Part shown: piece after piece, positions 34,160 to 42,724 of the stretch
How the letters are laid out: each line of letters begins with the position of its first letter
Numbering within the stretch: position 1 is the first letter of the stretch
Assembly (NCBI RefSeq): GCF_000819725.1
Contig: NZ_CDDH01000077.1
Span: 1 to 48,090 of the forward strand
Direction: 5' to 3'
Length of the DNA stretch: 48,090 bases
DNA from: Aeromonas australiensis
GTDB taxonomy: Bacteria > Pseudomonadota > Gammaproteobacteria > Enterobacterales > Aeromonadaceae
The notes under the pieces: model-generated
Databases searched by the model: none
Seen by the model: only the letters and a program-made list of their open reading frames with translations
Told to the model about the DNA's origin: nothing
Position numbers and translations under genes: made by a program

Positions 34160-36151
34160 ATGAATGACCTTGACCAGATGAAAACGCTCGACGAACGGTT
34201 ACTGAAGACGATGGATGTACTGCATACCCCGATTTGGGTGTACGACATCGAGCATCATCGTATTTTCTGGGCAAACCGTGCCGCGCTCCCTGTGTGGGAG
34301 GCAACCACTCTTGACGAACTCTGCACTCGCGACTTTTCTGCCGATATGGCGACCGCCATCGATCTGTTGTTGCAGCGCTATCTGGGCGATTTTCAGCAGG
34401 GACGTAGTTACAACGAGTGGTGGACTCTCTCTCCAAAGGGGGTCAAAAAGCAGATCTATCTGCGCCTCTCCGGCATTCAGCTGGCTGGCCGTCTGATGAT
34501 GATGACCGAGGCGGTGCTCGACTCCGATACCCTCTATCAGGAGTCATCATTGGCGAGTGGCGACACCTTGGCCTGCCTGTTCGACAGCAATGGTCATTTC
34601 GAGAGCGGCAACTACCACTTCGAGAACTGTTTCGGCCACCGGATTGCCAAGCTCGCACAGATCTTCTCCGGTAATAACGGCAGCTTTTACCAGAAGCTTT
34701 CCCGTCTCGATGAGGTCGTCACCGAGGGAGAGTGTCGCACCCTCAAGGGGATGCGCTGGTTCCAGTATCAGTTTCGCTATATTCAGCAGGGTGCTCGCAT
34801 TCTGCTCACCATGCGCGATATCACCGACCGCAAGCTCGAAGAACTGGAACACCGCCACCTCGCCTGGCACGACTCCCTGACCGGCCTGCTCAACCGCTAT
34901 GGCTTGATGAAGTCCCTCGAGGCCTACTGTGGTCTGGGTGAGCGTTTCGCGCTGGTTTTCATGGATCTTGACAACTTTAAACTGGTCAACGACAACTACG
35001 GCCATAAGGCGGGCGATCGCCTGCTGGAGCGGGTTGCCGGTCGTCTCAAACAGATCTGCCCGCGCGACGTGGAGCTGGCGCGTCTCGGTGGCGATGAGTT
35101 TACGGCATTAGTGCCGTTAGACAATCAGCCGGAACGAGCGCAAGAAGTGGCAGATAAGATGCTCTCCCAGATGACCAAGCCGCTGCAACTTAGCGGACTG
35201 CCTGAAGTGACCATTGGCGGCAGTATCGGTATCGCCATCTATCCCGATGATGCAGATGATGGGGACAATCTTATCACCCGGGCTGATATGGCCATGTATC
35301 AGGCCAAACAGATGGGGCGGTTACGGTGGCAGCGCTTCACTCCCAGCATGCAGCAAACTCTGCAGCGCAAGCTCAACCTCAAGCAGTTTTTGGCCAAAGC
35401 CATCGGCCGTCAGGAGCTGAGCCTCTGTTACCAGCCCCAAGTGGATGTGGCCCAACAGCGCCTGATTGGTTACGAGGCGCTGCTGCGCTGGTACAACCCG
35501 GTACTCGGTCATGTGTCGCCGGCGGAGTTTATCCCGCTGGCTGAAGAGATGGGGTTGATCCGCGAGATCGGCAGCTGGGTGCTCTCCACCGCGCTGGCTC
35601 AGATGGCCAGCTGGCAGACCCGCTTCCAACAGCGAGTGCCGGTCTCTGTCAACCTCTCGGGATTCCAGCTCTCAGCTACGTTGCCAGGACACGTCCGCCA
35701 GCAACTGGAGCTGCATAGGGTGGATGCCTCCCTGTTGACGCTGGAGCTGACCGAAACCGTGCTGATGCTCGATATGAAGGGATGTCTGGGTATCCTCGAT
35801 GACTTGAGCGAGCTGGGACTCAAAATTGCTATCGATGATTTCGGTACCGGCTACTCCTCTCTGGCCTACCTCAACCGACTGCCGATCAACAATATCAAGC
35901 TGGACCGCTCTTTCGTGGTCGGACTCAACTTGCCGGTGATCCGGGCGACCGCAGCCATGGCCACCAATCTGGGATTGGGGATCATGGCAGAGGGAGTGGA
36001 AGAGCCTCACGAGCTGGCAGCATTACAGACCCAAGGATGCCATGTGTTCCAAGGCTATCTGTTCAGTAAGCCTCTGACGGTGGCACAAGTCGAGGCAAGC
36101 GGCTTCGTGGTAGAGTGCCCGGTTGGGCGTTATCCACTAGTTAATGCATAA
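34160..36151 (+). CDS. PAS-GGDEF-EAL protein, predicted c-di-GMP turnover enzyme
   Basis: A 663-residue soluble protein. A PAS-like sensor region (about 12-125) is followed by a second divergent sensor segment (130-225, ending RDITDRKLEELEHR). Then comes a GGDEF domain (DSLTGLLNRYG, active site GGDEF at 310-314) and an EAL domain (EALLRW at 439, VNLSGFQL, LELTET, IDDFGTGYSS, KLDRSF, AEGVEE, FQGYLFSKP). All catalytic motifs of both domains are intact. The inhibitory RxxD site before GGDEF reads CPRD, so product feedback is probably absent. No membrane helices. It is divergent from the LysR gene across a 784-bp gap. Confidence 0.93.
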   Translation: MNDLDQMKTLDERLLKTMDVLHTPIWVYDIEHHRIFWANRAALPVWEATTLDELCTRDFSADMATAIDLLLQRYLGDFQQGRSYNEWWTLSPKGVKKQIYLRLSGIQLAGRLMMMTEAVLDSDTLYQESSLASGDTLACLFDSNGHFESGNYHFENCFGHRIAKLAQIFSGNNGSFYQKLSRLDEVVTEGECRTLKGMRWFQYQFRYIQQGARILLTMRDITDRKLEELEHRHLAWHDSLTGLLNRYGLMKSLEAYCGLGERFALVFMDLDNFKLVNDNYGHKAGDRLLERVAGRLKQICPRDVELARLGGDEFTALVPLDNQPERAQEVADKMLSQMTKPLQLSGLPEVTIGGSIGIAIYPDDADDGDNLITRADMAMYQAKQMGRLRWQRFTPSMQQTLQRKLNLKQFLAKAIGRQELSLCYQPQVDVAQQRLIGYEALLRWYNPVLGHVSPAEFIPLAEEMGLIREIGSWVLSTALAQMASWQTRFQQRVPVSVNLSGFQLSATLPGHVRQQLELHRVDASLLTLELTETVLMLDMKGCLGILDDLSELGLKIAIDDFGTGYSSLAYLNRLPINNIKLDRSFVVGLNLPVIRATAAMATNLGLGIMAEGVEEPHELAALQTQGCHVFQGYLFSKPLTVAQVEASGFVVECPVGRYPLVNA

Positions 36152-36167
36152 ATTTCAGTGTAACGAG

Positions 36168-36183
36168 TGTGCGTCAAACCACA
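36168..36183. promoter_or_regulatory. CRP-like site upstream of the AbgT transporter gene
   Basis: TGTG-N8-CACA has both core half-sites perfect at CRP spacing (TGTGCGTCAAACCACA), about 120 bp upstream of the start codon. Catabolite control is inferred. Confidence 0.35.
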
Positions 36184-36305
36184 ATTTGGGATTTTATTTC
36201 GCACTATTCATCAAAATTAATCTTCTTTTTGCGGCTCGTCATTGGATGGTCGTGCCGTGATTGCTAGTATGCGGCCTCATTTCTAGGGAAAGGAGTATCG
36301 CAATA

Positions 36306-37871
36306 ATGAGTCATTCTGCTGTAACGAACAGTCCGGCCAGCCCTCCCAAGGGTTGGCTGAACCGTTTCCTCAATGGCGTCGAGAAAGCCGGGAACAAATT
36401 ACCCGACCCCGCCATGCTGTTCCTCTATGCCTTGCTGATCGTCTGGGTCGGCTCCTGGGTGTTGTCACAATTCCAGTTTGATCTGGTCAATCCTCGTACT
36501 GGAGAGGCCGTCGTGGTCAATAACCTGCTGACCGGTGCCGGTCTGGCCGAGTTTCTCTCCACCATGGTGACCACCTTCACCGGCTTTGCCCCGCTGGGGA
36601 TCGTGCTGGTGGCCATGCTCGGGGTCGGGGTGGCCGAGCAGTCCGGTTTTATCAATACCGGTCTGAAAAAGTTGCTGAAAGTGACGCCTGCCCGTTTTCT
36701 CACTCCTATGTTGATCCTGGTGGCGATCGTCAGCCATACCGCTGCAGATGCGGGTTATGTGCTGGTGATCCCCATCGGTGGCATCATCTTCCACGCAGCC
36801 GGACGCCATCCGCTGGCGGGGATCGCCGCTGCATTTGCCGGTGTCTCCGGCGGTTTTGCTGCCAACTTCCTGCCCTCCGGCGGGGATGCGCTGCTGCAGG
36901 GCTTTACCCAGTCCGCCGCTCAGTTGCTCGACCCTGACTACATGGTCAACACCCTGTGCAACATCATCTTTACCGGTGCCTCTTCGCTGCTGATCATCTG
37001 CGTCGGCTGGTTCATCACCGAAAAGGTGGTGGAGCCGCGTCTGAAGCATGTGGCGCTCAACGAGGATCTGGAGAGTGCCGACGAGATGGGGCGCTACAGC
37101 GCACAAGAGAGCCGGGCCTTCAACTGGGCCGGGTTTGCCATGCTGGCGGCTATCGTGCTGCTGGCGCTGGCGCTCTCTCCGAGCGATTCCCCGCTGCGTG
37201 CTGCCGATGGCTCTCTGACCACCTTCGCTGCCCCCGTGATGAAGTCCATCGTGCCGCTCATCTTCCTGCTCTTTATCCTGCCGGGTATCGTCTACGGCTT
37301 TGTTGCGGGTAGCTTCAAGAGTGGCAAGGATGTGATCGATGCCATGTCAGCCACCATGAACAAGATGGGCTCCTACATGGTGATGGCCTTCTTCTGCGCA
37401 CTGTTTATCAAGGCGTTTGGGGACTCCAACCTGGGTACCCTGCTGGCCCTCTCTGGCGCCGAAGTGCTCCATGCGCTGGCGCTGCCCGGTGAAGTGACCA
37501 TCGTCGGGATGATCCTGCTCACCGCTACCGTCAATCTGGTGGTGGGTTCAGCGTCAGCCAAGTGGGCGCTGATCAGCCCGATCCTGGTGCCCATGCTGAT
37601 GGCGGTGGGGATCTCCCCCGAGCTGACCCAGGCAGCCTATCGGGTCGGGGATTCCGCTTCCAACATCATCACCCCGCTGATGGTCTTCTTCCCGCTGGTG
37701 GTGGTCTATTGCCAGCAGTATGTGAAGAGCACCGGGATCGGTACCCTGGTCTCCATGATGCTGCCCTATTCACTGGCCTTCCTGGTGAGCTGGACTATCT
37801 TCCTGCTGCTCTACTGGGCGCTCGGCTTCCCGCTCGGGTTGCAAGCCCCTTACGTCTATCCGGCTCCTTAA
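36306..37871 (+). CDS. AbgT family transporter
   Basis: A 521-residue inner-membrane protein with about 11-13 hydrophobic segments. It matches the AbgT family (p-aminobenzoyl-glutamate transporters): PDPAMLFLYALLIVW near the N-terminus, SHTAADAGYVLVIPIGG, GVSGGFAANFLPSGGDALLQGF, VNLVVGSASAKWALISPILVPM and RVGDSASNIITPLMVFFPLVV. E. coli AbgT imports p-aminobenzoyl-glutamate; other members such as MtrF and YdaH were reported as sulfonamide exporters, so direction is open. No abgA/abgB hydrolase is adjacent. The ATG is chosen over upstream in-frame starts because AAGGAG lies about 10 nt before it. Confidence 0.9.
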   Translation: MSHSAVTNSPASPPKGWLNRFLNGVEKAGNKLPDPAMLFLYALLIVWVGSWVLSQFQFDLVNPRTGEAVVVNNLLTGAGLAEFLSTMVTTFTGFAPLGIVLVAMLGVGVAEQSGFINTGLKKLLKVTPARFLTPMLILVAIVSHTAADAGYVLVIPIGGIIFHAAGRHPLAGIAAAFAGVSGGFAANFLPSGGDALLQGFTQSAAQLLDPDYMVNTLCNIIFTGASSLLIICVGWFITEKVVEPRLKHVALNEDLESADEMGRYSAQESRAFNWAGFAMLAAIVLLALALSPSDSPLRAADGSLTTFAAPVMKSIVPLIFLLFILPGIVYGFVAGSFKSGKDVIDAMSATMNKMGSYMVMAFFCALFIKAFGDSNLGTLLALSGAEVLHALALPGEVTIVGMILLTATVNLVVGSASAKWALISPILVPMLMAVGISPELTQAAYRVGDSASNIITPLMVFFPLVVVYCQQYVKSTGIGTLVSMMLPYSLAFLVSWTIFLLLYWALGFPLGLQAPYVYPAP

Positions 37872-37885
37872 GTAGGAACCTGCAG

Positions 37886-37925
37886 CCTGTCTCTTGAGCA
37901 CAATGCGCTACGCTCAAGAGACAGG
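37886..37925. repeat. Perfect 14-bp inverted repeat after the transporter gene
   Basis: CCTGTCTCTTGAGC and its exact complement GCTCAAGAGACAGG flank a 12-nt loop, 14 bp after the stop codon. It could act as a hairpin terminator although no T run follows. Alternatively the outer CTGTCTCTTGAGCACA resembles IS50/Tn5-type inside and outside ends, which begin CTGTCTCTTATACACA or CTGACTCTTATACACA, so this may be a pair of abutting mobile-element ends. No flanking 9-bp duplication is visible. Confidence 0.55.
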
Positions 37926-38549
37926 ATCAGTTCATCGCCTTCAAGGAGGGTCTGTCATCTACTCAGCCCTCCCTCCACACCCTTATCAAGACCGTCCCGA
38001 GCGCTTGACCCCATTCAGACCCCAAGTATCTCCAGGCGTTTATATGGTTATGCCACATTGAGGAGCTGATCAGGCCGCGCCTTTTTCGCCAGCTTCGACC
38101 ACAGCCACAACCAGTTTTGCTGACTCAGCAGCCACTGGCAGCATTCCCCAGCTATGTATCCTCAACCACTCGATGCGGTTGCCTGTGGTTTGACTCTGTC
38201 GAGCATGGGCATAGAGCTTGTTGCCGTGCGCGCCGATACAACGGCTTGGCATCCCAGGCGTCCCGAAACCTTGGTTATTTTCAGCGGGTAGCCCCACCGC
38301 CTTGGGCAGGTACGGCGCGAGCAGCTGCAAGAAGTGGGTCTGCAAGGTGCAGCGGCTAGCCAGGTCAGAGCCTGAGCCGAGAACGCAGCTTAAGTGAGGG
38401 GCATGAGTGGAGCAATGTGAGCACCGGAAGGATAATGAAAGGGTCAGCTCATGCAATGAGAGATAACGTCAATAAATCCCCAGCCGGTACCGGGGACTTT
38501 GCTATAAGAGGCCAAGGCGAGACTTGCCCTGCCGCTCAAAGGTGAACTG
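37926..38549. other. Unassigned region after the inverted repeat
   Basis: About 620 bp with no supported gene. The longest ORF (38070-38456, minus, 128 codons) has no recognisable domain, no good ribosome site and low-complexity composition. A weak hairpin (TCCCC / GGGGA around CCGGTACCGG, about 38475-38496) precedes the end of the adenosyltransferase gene. The region could be a decayed gene or mobile-element relic. Confidence 0.4.
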
Positions 38550-39125
38550 TTAGCTAGCCGTTTGCTGGCGATCTGCGGCCTTGACCCACAGCACTTCACG
38601 CTCCCCTGCCACGCAGATGAGATAGCGGGCAACGGTAAAGAACCAGTCACTCATCCGGTTCAGATAGGGCAGCACCTCGGGATTGACCCGCTCTTCCCGG
38701 CTCAATGTCAGCAGCAAGCGCTCGCAATGACGCACCAGAGTACGCACCACATGCGCCTGCGCCGCGGCACGGGAACCACCGGGCAATATAAATTGGCGCA
38801 GCGGTGGCAATGGCTCGCTATAACGATCTATCTGCTGTTCAAGGCGAGTGGTCCAGGCGGCATTAACCTGCCAAATCGATTCATTCTGGGCATCGCTGGA
38901 GAATGCCAACTCCCCCCCCAGATCAAACAACTCCTGTTGCAACAGCTGTAAATCAGCCAATAAGCCGATCTCTTGCGACGGCACGTCACAAATCAGCAAG
39001 CCGATATGGGAGTTGAGCTCATCGATATAACCGTAGGTCTCGACTCGCAAATGATCCTTGGGCAATGGGATCCCATCGGCCAGCCGGGTCATGCCCTTGT
39101 CGCCCTGCCTCGTATATATTCTCAT
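38550..39125 (-). CDS. Cob(I)alamin adenosyltransferase, PduO type
   Basis: Transfers adenosyl from ATP to cob(I)alamin to give coenzyme B12. The 191 residues show the PduO-type signatures: N-terminal IYTRQGDKGMTRLADG (ATP-binding), ETYGYIDELNSHIG, FILPGGSRAAAQAHVVRTLVRHCER, and LNRMSDWFFTVARYL. The ATG overlaps the stop of the DUF3820 gene (ATGA), so translation is coupled. It is the last gene of a queC-queE-DUF3820 run; no other B12 gene is near, suggesting salvage of cobalamin. Confidence 0.93.
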   Translation of the reverse strand: MRIYTRQGDKGMTRLADGIPLPKDHLRVETYGYIDELNSHIGLLICDVPSQEIGLLADLQLLQQELFDLGGELAFSSDAQNESIWQVNAAWTTRLEQQIDRYSEPLPPLRQFILPGGSRAAAQAHVVRTLVRHCERLLLTLSREERVNPEVLPYLNRMSDWFFTVARYLICVAGEREVLWVKAADRQQTAS

Positions 39126-39352
39126 ACCGACATCCTGTTAATAATGGGAATAATCATGGACTCGAGTCCATTGAGTTTGATCTCGTAAGCCAATGCCAGT
39201 GTCTGGCCCAATTTACCCGCCGGAAAACCGCTGCGCGCCATCCATACCAGATAGGGCTCGGGAATATCGATGATACGCAGCCCCTGATATCTGCCGTAAG
39301 GCATCTTGTTGGTCAGGGTCAGCAGCACCTGTTCGTCGGATAGCCAATCCAT
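39122..39352 (-). CDS. DUF3820 family small protein
   Basis: A 76-residue protein with the compact DUF3820 pattern: MPYGRYQGLRIIDIPEPYLVWMARSGFPAGKLGQ. The family is common in Vibrio, Shewanella and Aeromonas, and some members are described as quorum-sensing-regulated or exonuclease-associated; function is not established. The ATG is one base after the queE stop (TGATATG) and its own stop overlaps the adenosyltransferase start. Upstream in-frame extension to 39469 would run into queE and is rejected. Confidence 0.85.
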   Translation of the reverse strand: MDWLSDEQVLLTLTNKMPYGRYQGLRIIDIPEPYLVWMARSGFPAGKLGQTLALAYEIKLNGLESMIIPIINRMSV

Positions 39353-39353
39353 A

Positions 39354-40025
39354 TCAATCAATATCCAGATATTTATGAGTCTGGATTGAGAGTCGCCAGT
39401 TACGCGCGATACAGGTATCCATCGCCAATTGGGTGGCCCTGGGCTTCTGGCTGATCGGCTGCAAGGCAATGACTACGTCCGGGCGCAGAGTTGCGGTAGC
39501 GAGCAGCGCATCCAGCTCTTCAATATGGTGTTCAGTCGCCACCGGATGCTTGATCTCGTTGGCCCGCTCCAGCGCCGAGACCAGCACAGGCAGCCCCCCT
39601 TTCATGCCAATTTTGGGGGAGACGGTCACCCAGGTCTGCTCATGGGTCTTGATCTCGCTGGTGCCACTGGTTTCAATCTGCACCTGATAACCCGCCGCCA
39701 GCAGCGCTGACGAGAGTTCGTGCAGATCGTAGAGGCAGGGCTCGCCACCGGTGATCACCACATGGCGCGCCTGATAACCCAGGTCGGTAAAGCTCTTGAT
39801 AATCTGCGCGGTGCTGAGTTGGCTCCAGCAATCGGATTCGTTGGAACGATCAAGCACCGCCTCCTTACCCACTTCACGAGCCGGATCAACAACCCAGGTA
39901 TGACGGGTATCGCACCAGGGGCAGCCCACCGGGCAACCCTGCAGGCGAACAAAGATGGCGGGTAGGCCGGTAAAGATGCCCTCCCCCTGGATGGTCTGGA
40001 AAATCTCGTTGATTGGGTAGTGCAT
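39354..40025 (-). CDS. queE: 7-carboxy-7-deazaguanine synthase
   Basis: Radical SAM enzyme that contracts the ring of 6-carboxytetrahydropterin in queuosine synthesis. From the ATG at 40025 it has 223 residues, the same as E. coli QueE. INEIFQTIQGEGIFTGLPAIFVRLQGC leads into the cluster motif CPVGCPWCD (CxxxCxxC), followed by VVITGGEPCL for SAM binding. Longer upstream starts would enter queC and are rejected. It follows queC by 61 bp. Confidence 0.94.
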   Translation of the reverse strand: MHYPINEIFQTIQGEGIFTGLPAIFVRLQGCPVGCPWCDTRHTWVVDPAREVGKEAVLDRSNESDCWSQLSTAQIIKSFTDLGYQARHVVITGGEPCLYDLHELSSALLAAGYQVQIETSGTSEIKTHEQTWVTVSPKIGMKGGLPVLVSALERANEIKHPVATEHHIEELDALLATATLRPDVVIALQPISQKPRATQLAMDTCIARNWRLSIQTHKYLDID

Positions 40026-40086
40026 CTCGATCACGGCTTGTTGCAAAAGTCGCGGATTATACCCCAAGCCACGGCAAGACGCAGGC

Positions 40087-40794
40087 TCACTCTGCGCTTT
40101 TCTCGCCCAGCCCGGTTTTCTCAAACAGTCTGGCCATGATGCCCGCCTTGTCGGCCAGATAGTTGTTCAGGCCGCGACTGCGCAGTTCACACGCAGGACA
40201 CGTGCCGCAACCGTCACCGGCAATGCCGTTGTAGCAGGTCAGGGTCTGCTGGCGCACCGTGTCGAGGTGACCATAGTGATCCGCCAGAGCCCAGGTCTCG
40301 GCCTTGTCGAGCCACATCAAGGGAGTGTCAAAACGGATGCCGCGATCCAGCCCCAGCGACACCGCCTGATTGAGGGCCTTGACGAACTCGTCACGGCAAT
40401 CGGGATAGCCGGAGAAGTCAGTCTCGCAGACACCGGTGATCACCGCTTCGGCACCCACCTGATAGGCATAGATGGAGGCCAGGGTCAGGAACAGGATATT
40501 GCGGCCCGGCACGAAGGTGTTGGGCAGCCCGTTATCCTGCAGCTCGCAGCTGACAGGAATGTCGTCACGGGTCAGGGCAGAGACCGCCAGCTCATTGAGC
40601 AGCGTCACATCCATCACTTTGTGGGCGGCAATCCCCAGTGCACTGCCCAGGCGGCGCGCGGTGTCGATCTCTGCCCGATGGCGTTGGCCATAGTCGAAGG
40701 TGATGGCGTGCACTTCATTATACTGGGCCAATGCCTGCACCAGACAAGTAGTGCTGTCCTGACCGCCGCTGAAAACCACGACTGCTTTTTTCAT
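40087..40794 (-). CDS. queC: 7-cyano-7-deazaguanine (preQ0) synthase
   Basis: ATP-dependent ligase-like enzyme making preQ0 from 7-carboxy-7-deazaguanine and ammonia. The 235 residues (E. coli QueC 231) start with the PP-loop [17 protein letters not shown], then [25 protein letters not shown], and end with the zinc site cysteines in [16 protein letters not shown]. The ATG at 40794 has AAGGAG 8 nt upstream. It is the first gene of the queC-queE-DUF3820-adenosyltransferase run, 20 bp after the DTW-domain gene. Confidence 0.95.
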   Translation of the reverse strand: MKKAVVVFSGGQDSTTCLVQALAQYNEVHAITFDYGQRHRAEIDTARRLGSALGIAAHKVMDVTLLNELAVSALTRDDIPVSCELQDNGLPNTFVPGRNILFLTLASIYAYQVGAEAVITGVCETDFSGYPDCRDEFVKALNQAVSLGLDRGIRFDTPLMWLDKAETWALADHYGHLDTVRQQTLTCYNGIAGDGCGTCPACELRSRGLNNYLADKAGIMARLFEKTGLGEKSAE

Positions 40795-40814
40795 CTTGAT
40801 AACTCCTTGAATTG

Positions 40815-41438
40815 TCACGCGCGGCGGCCTTCGGCAAAGTCCTGCCACTGGGTATTCAACCGATTGAACAGGGTCAGCAAGGGCGCATAGCGCTCCGGCC
40901 TTCCCTCCCACCGGGACAAGAGGTGATAGCCCGCCTCTATGGTAGAGAGGGCATCGGGAAAGGGTTTCTTGCGAATGGCATATTGACCGGCAATGGCACC
41001 AATGGCGATACGGGGCAAACGGGCCAGTGCCGGGTTACTCTGCAACATGCGATAGGCTTTGCGCCAGGTGCCGTCTAACAAGATAAAGGCGACGGATGCG
41101 GAGCCAGAGGATTCACTCTCCCACTGTTGGCGAAGATCGGTCAGCGAAATGGCATCCTCATCCGGCCAGAGTAGATAGCAGCGACGGGAAGGATCTGTAA
41201 GCAACCCATTGAGCCACTCATCGCGGGCAAAGTCCTCCCCCACATGGATCTCGCACTGTTGCAAAGAGGCCGCCAGCAGAGCGGCAGTCCCCTTGGGATG
41301 TGCCATCTCGTTGGGGTGCTGCAAGATGTAGAGGGGCGTGTGATTGTCAACCGGCACAATATAATCGCACAGGCAGGCTTTGAGGGCTCGGGTGCAACGT
41401 GTACAGTATCGACTGTTCTTGTCGTTGGACTGTTTCAT
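40815..41438 (-). CDS. DTW-domain tRNA-uridine aminocarboxypropyltransferase
   Basis: The DTW family adds the acp group of SAM to uridine in tRNA; E. coli TapT (YfiP) makes acp3U47. The 207-residue protein has the N-terminal zinc-like cysteines in [33 protein letters not shown], the signature LLDGTW, and a C-terminal RPERYAPLL. The ATG at 41438 is the natural start by family but shares two bases with the divergent rhombosortase ATG. Alternative upstream starts exist (ORF open to 41516). It is 20 bp upstream of queC, so two tRNA-modification genes may be cotranscribed. Confidence 0.88.
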   Translation of the reverse strand: MKQSNDKNSRYCTRCTRALKACLCDYIVPVDNHTPLYILQHPNEMAHPKGTAALLAASLQQCEIHVGEDFARDEWLNGLLTDPSRRCYLLWPDEDAISLTDLRQQWESESSGSASVAFILLDGTWRKAYRMLQSNPALARLPRIAIGAIAGQYAIRKKPFPDALSTIEAGYHLLSRWEGRPERYAPLLTLFNRLNTQWQDFAEGRRA

Positions 41439-42030
41439 GTTGTCAGACAAATCTGGATTGCTCTGGGTTATCACGCTCTCTCTCACCAGCTTGCTACTCT
41501 TTTTTACCGTTCCCAATCTTCAGCTCTCCTTCGATCGGCCCTTGATCGCCGGGGGCGAAGGGTGGCGGATCATAACAGGCAATCTGGCTCATACCAATCT
41601 GTGGCACCTGCTGCTCAATCTGGGCGGCCTCGCCATCCTCTATAGCCTGTTTCGCGACTATCTGGGTGGGGCTCGCCTGCCGCTGCTGATGTTGCTGCTC
41701 TGGCTGGCAGTGGGCTTGGGGATCTGGTGGTGGTGCCCGCAGACCCAGTGGTACATGGGGCTATCAGGCTCGCTGCATGGCCTGTTTGTCTGGGGGGCAA
41801 TGCAGGATATCCGCCACGGACGACGCACATCGGGCTGGCTACTGCTGGCAGGGATGGGGCTCAAGCTGGCGATGGACTTCTACAACGCAGGAGAGAGCCC
41901 GATCGCCACCCTGATCAATGCCAGGGTACACATCGGCTCTCATCTTATCGGGGCCGGTGCAGGCCTGTTGCTCGGCCTGCACCGCGTCTCACTGAGTGAG
42001 CCTGTTACGCACCAGCCAGCTCGGCATTGA
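41437..42030 (+). CDS. rrtA: Rhombosortase (rhomboid family intramembrane serine protease)
   Basis: A 197-residue polytopic membrane protein of the rhombosortase branch, which processes GlyGly-CTERM substrates at the inner membrane for surface delivery. [26 protein letters not shown] is the N-terminal signature. Catalytic Ser110 lies in [13 protein letters not shown] and His169 in [14 protein letters not shown]. About six membrane segments are visible. The start ATG overlaps the divergent DTW gene start (CATG). The stop lies 26 bp inside the convergent end of pyrF. No GlyGly-CTERM substrate gene is in the window. Confidence 0.87.
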   Translation: MLSDKSGLLWVITLSLTSLLLFFTVPNLQLSFDRPLIAGGEGWRIITGNLAHTNLWHLLLNLGGLAILYSLFRDYLGGARLPLLMLLLWLAVGLGIWWWCPQTQWYMGLSGSLHGLFVWGAMQDIRHGRRTSGWLLLAGMGLKLAMDFYNAGESPIATLINARVHIGSHLIGAGAGLLLGLHRVSLSEPVTHQPARH

Positions 42031-42706
42031 TGCTGGCCAGCATGGCGGCCGGATCGGCAGCCTGCGTGATGGGGCGACCGATAACCAGATAATCGGAACC
42101 CGCCTCGACCGCCGCTTTGGGTGTCATCACCCGGCGCTGATCCCCGGCCGCTGAACCAGTCGGGCGAATACCCGGGGTCACCAGCTTGAAATCGGCGCCC
42201 AGCAAGGCTTTCAACTCATGGGCCTCGTTGGCAGAGCAGACCACCCCATCCAGACCGGATGCTTTGGTCAGGGTAGCCAGCCGGATCACCTGCTCGGCCG
42301 GGCTTACATCCAGACCAAGAGGGATCATGTCGGACTGCTCCATGCTGGTCAGCACGGTCACGCCGATAAGCAGGGGCGCCTTGTCGCCATAAGGCAGTAG
42401 CGCCTCTTTGGCGGCACGCATCATCCGCTCACCACCACTGGCATGCACGTTGACCATCCAGACACCGAGCTCGGCACTGGCTGCCACGGCTTTGGCAACA
42501 GTATTGGGAATATCGTGAAATTTCAGATCCAGAAAGACATCGAATCCCCTGGCCACCAGCTGGCGTACAAGCTGAGGGCCAAACAGGGTAAACATCTCCT
42601 TGCCTACCTTGAGACGGCACTGGGCCGGAGAGATACGTTCAACGAACGCTAAGGCATCTGCCTCGTGCTGATAATCCAGCGCTACCAGTACTTTGGGATC
42701 TTGCAT
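42005..42706 (-). CDS. pyrF: Orotidine 5'-phosphate decarboxylase
   Basis: Last step of UMP synthesis. The 233-residue TIM-barrel protein has [24 protein letters not shown], and the catalytic Lys-Asp network in [17 protein letters not shown], plus VTPGIRP for the phosphate site. AGGATGTGAG lies directly before the ATG, 18 bp after the lapB stop, so it is in the lapA-lapB-pyrF unit as in E. coli. Its 3' end overlaps rrtA tail to tail. Confidence 0.95.
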   Translation of the reverse strand: MQDPKVLVALDYQHEADALAFVERISPAQCRLKVGKEMFTLFGPQLVRQLVARGFDVFLDLKFHDIPNTVAKAVAASAELGVWMVNVHASGGERMMRAAKEALLPYGDKAPLLIGVTVLTSMEQSDMIPLGLDVSPAEQVIRLATLTKASGLDGVVCSANEAHELKALLGADFKLVTPGIRPTGSAAGDQRRVMTPKAAVEAGSDYLVIGRPITQAADPAAMLASINAELAGA

Positions 42707-42724
42707 CTCACATCCTATTGATTG

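Noticed and set aside
38070..38456. 128-codon minus ORF after the AbgT transporter gene
   Set aside because: No domain, weak start; could be a gene relic, but not supportable as a CDS.
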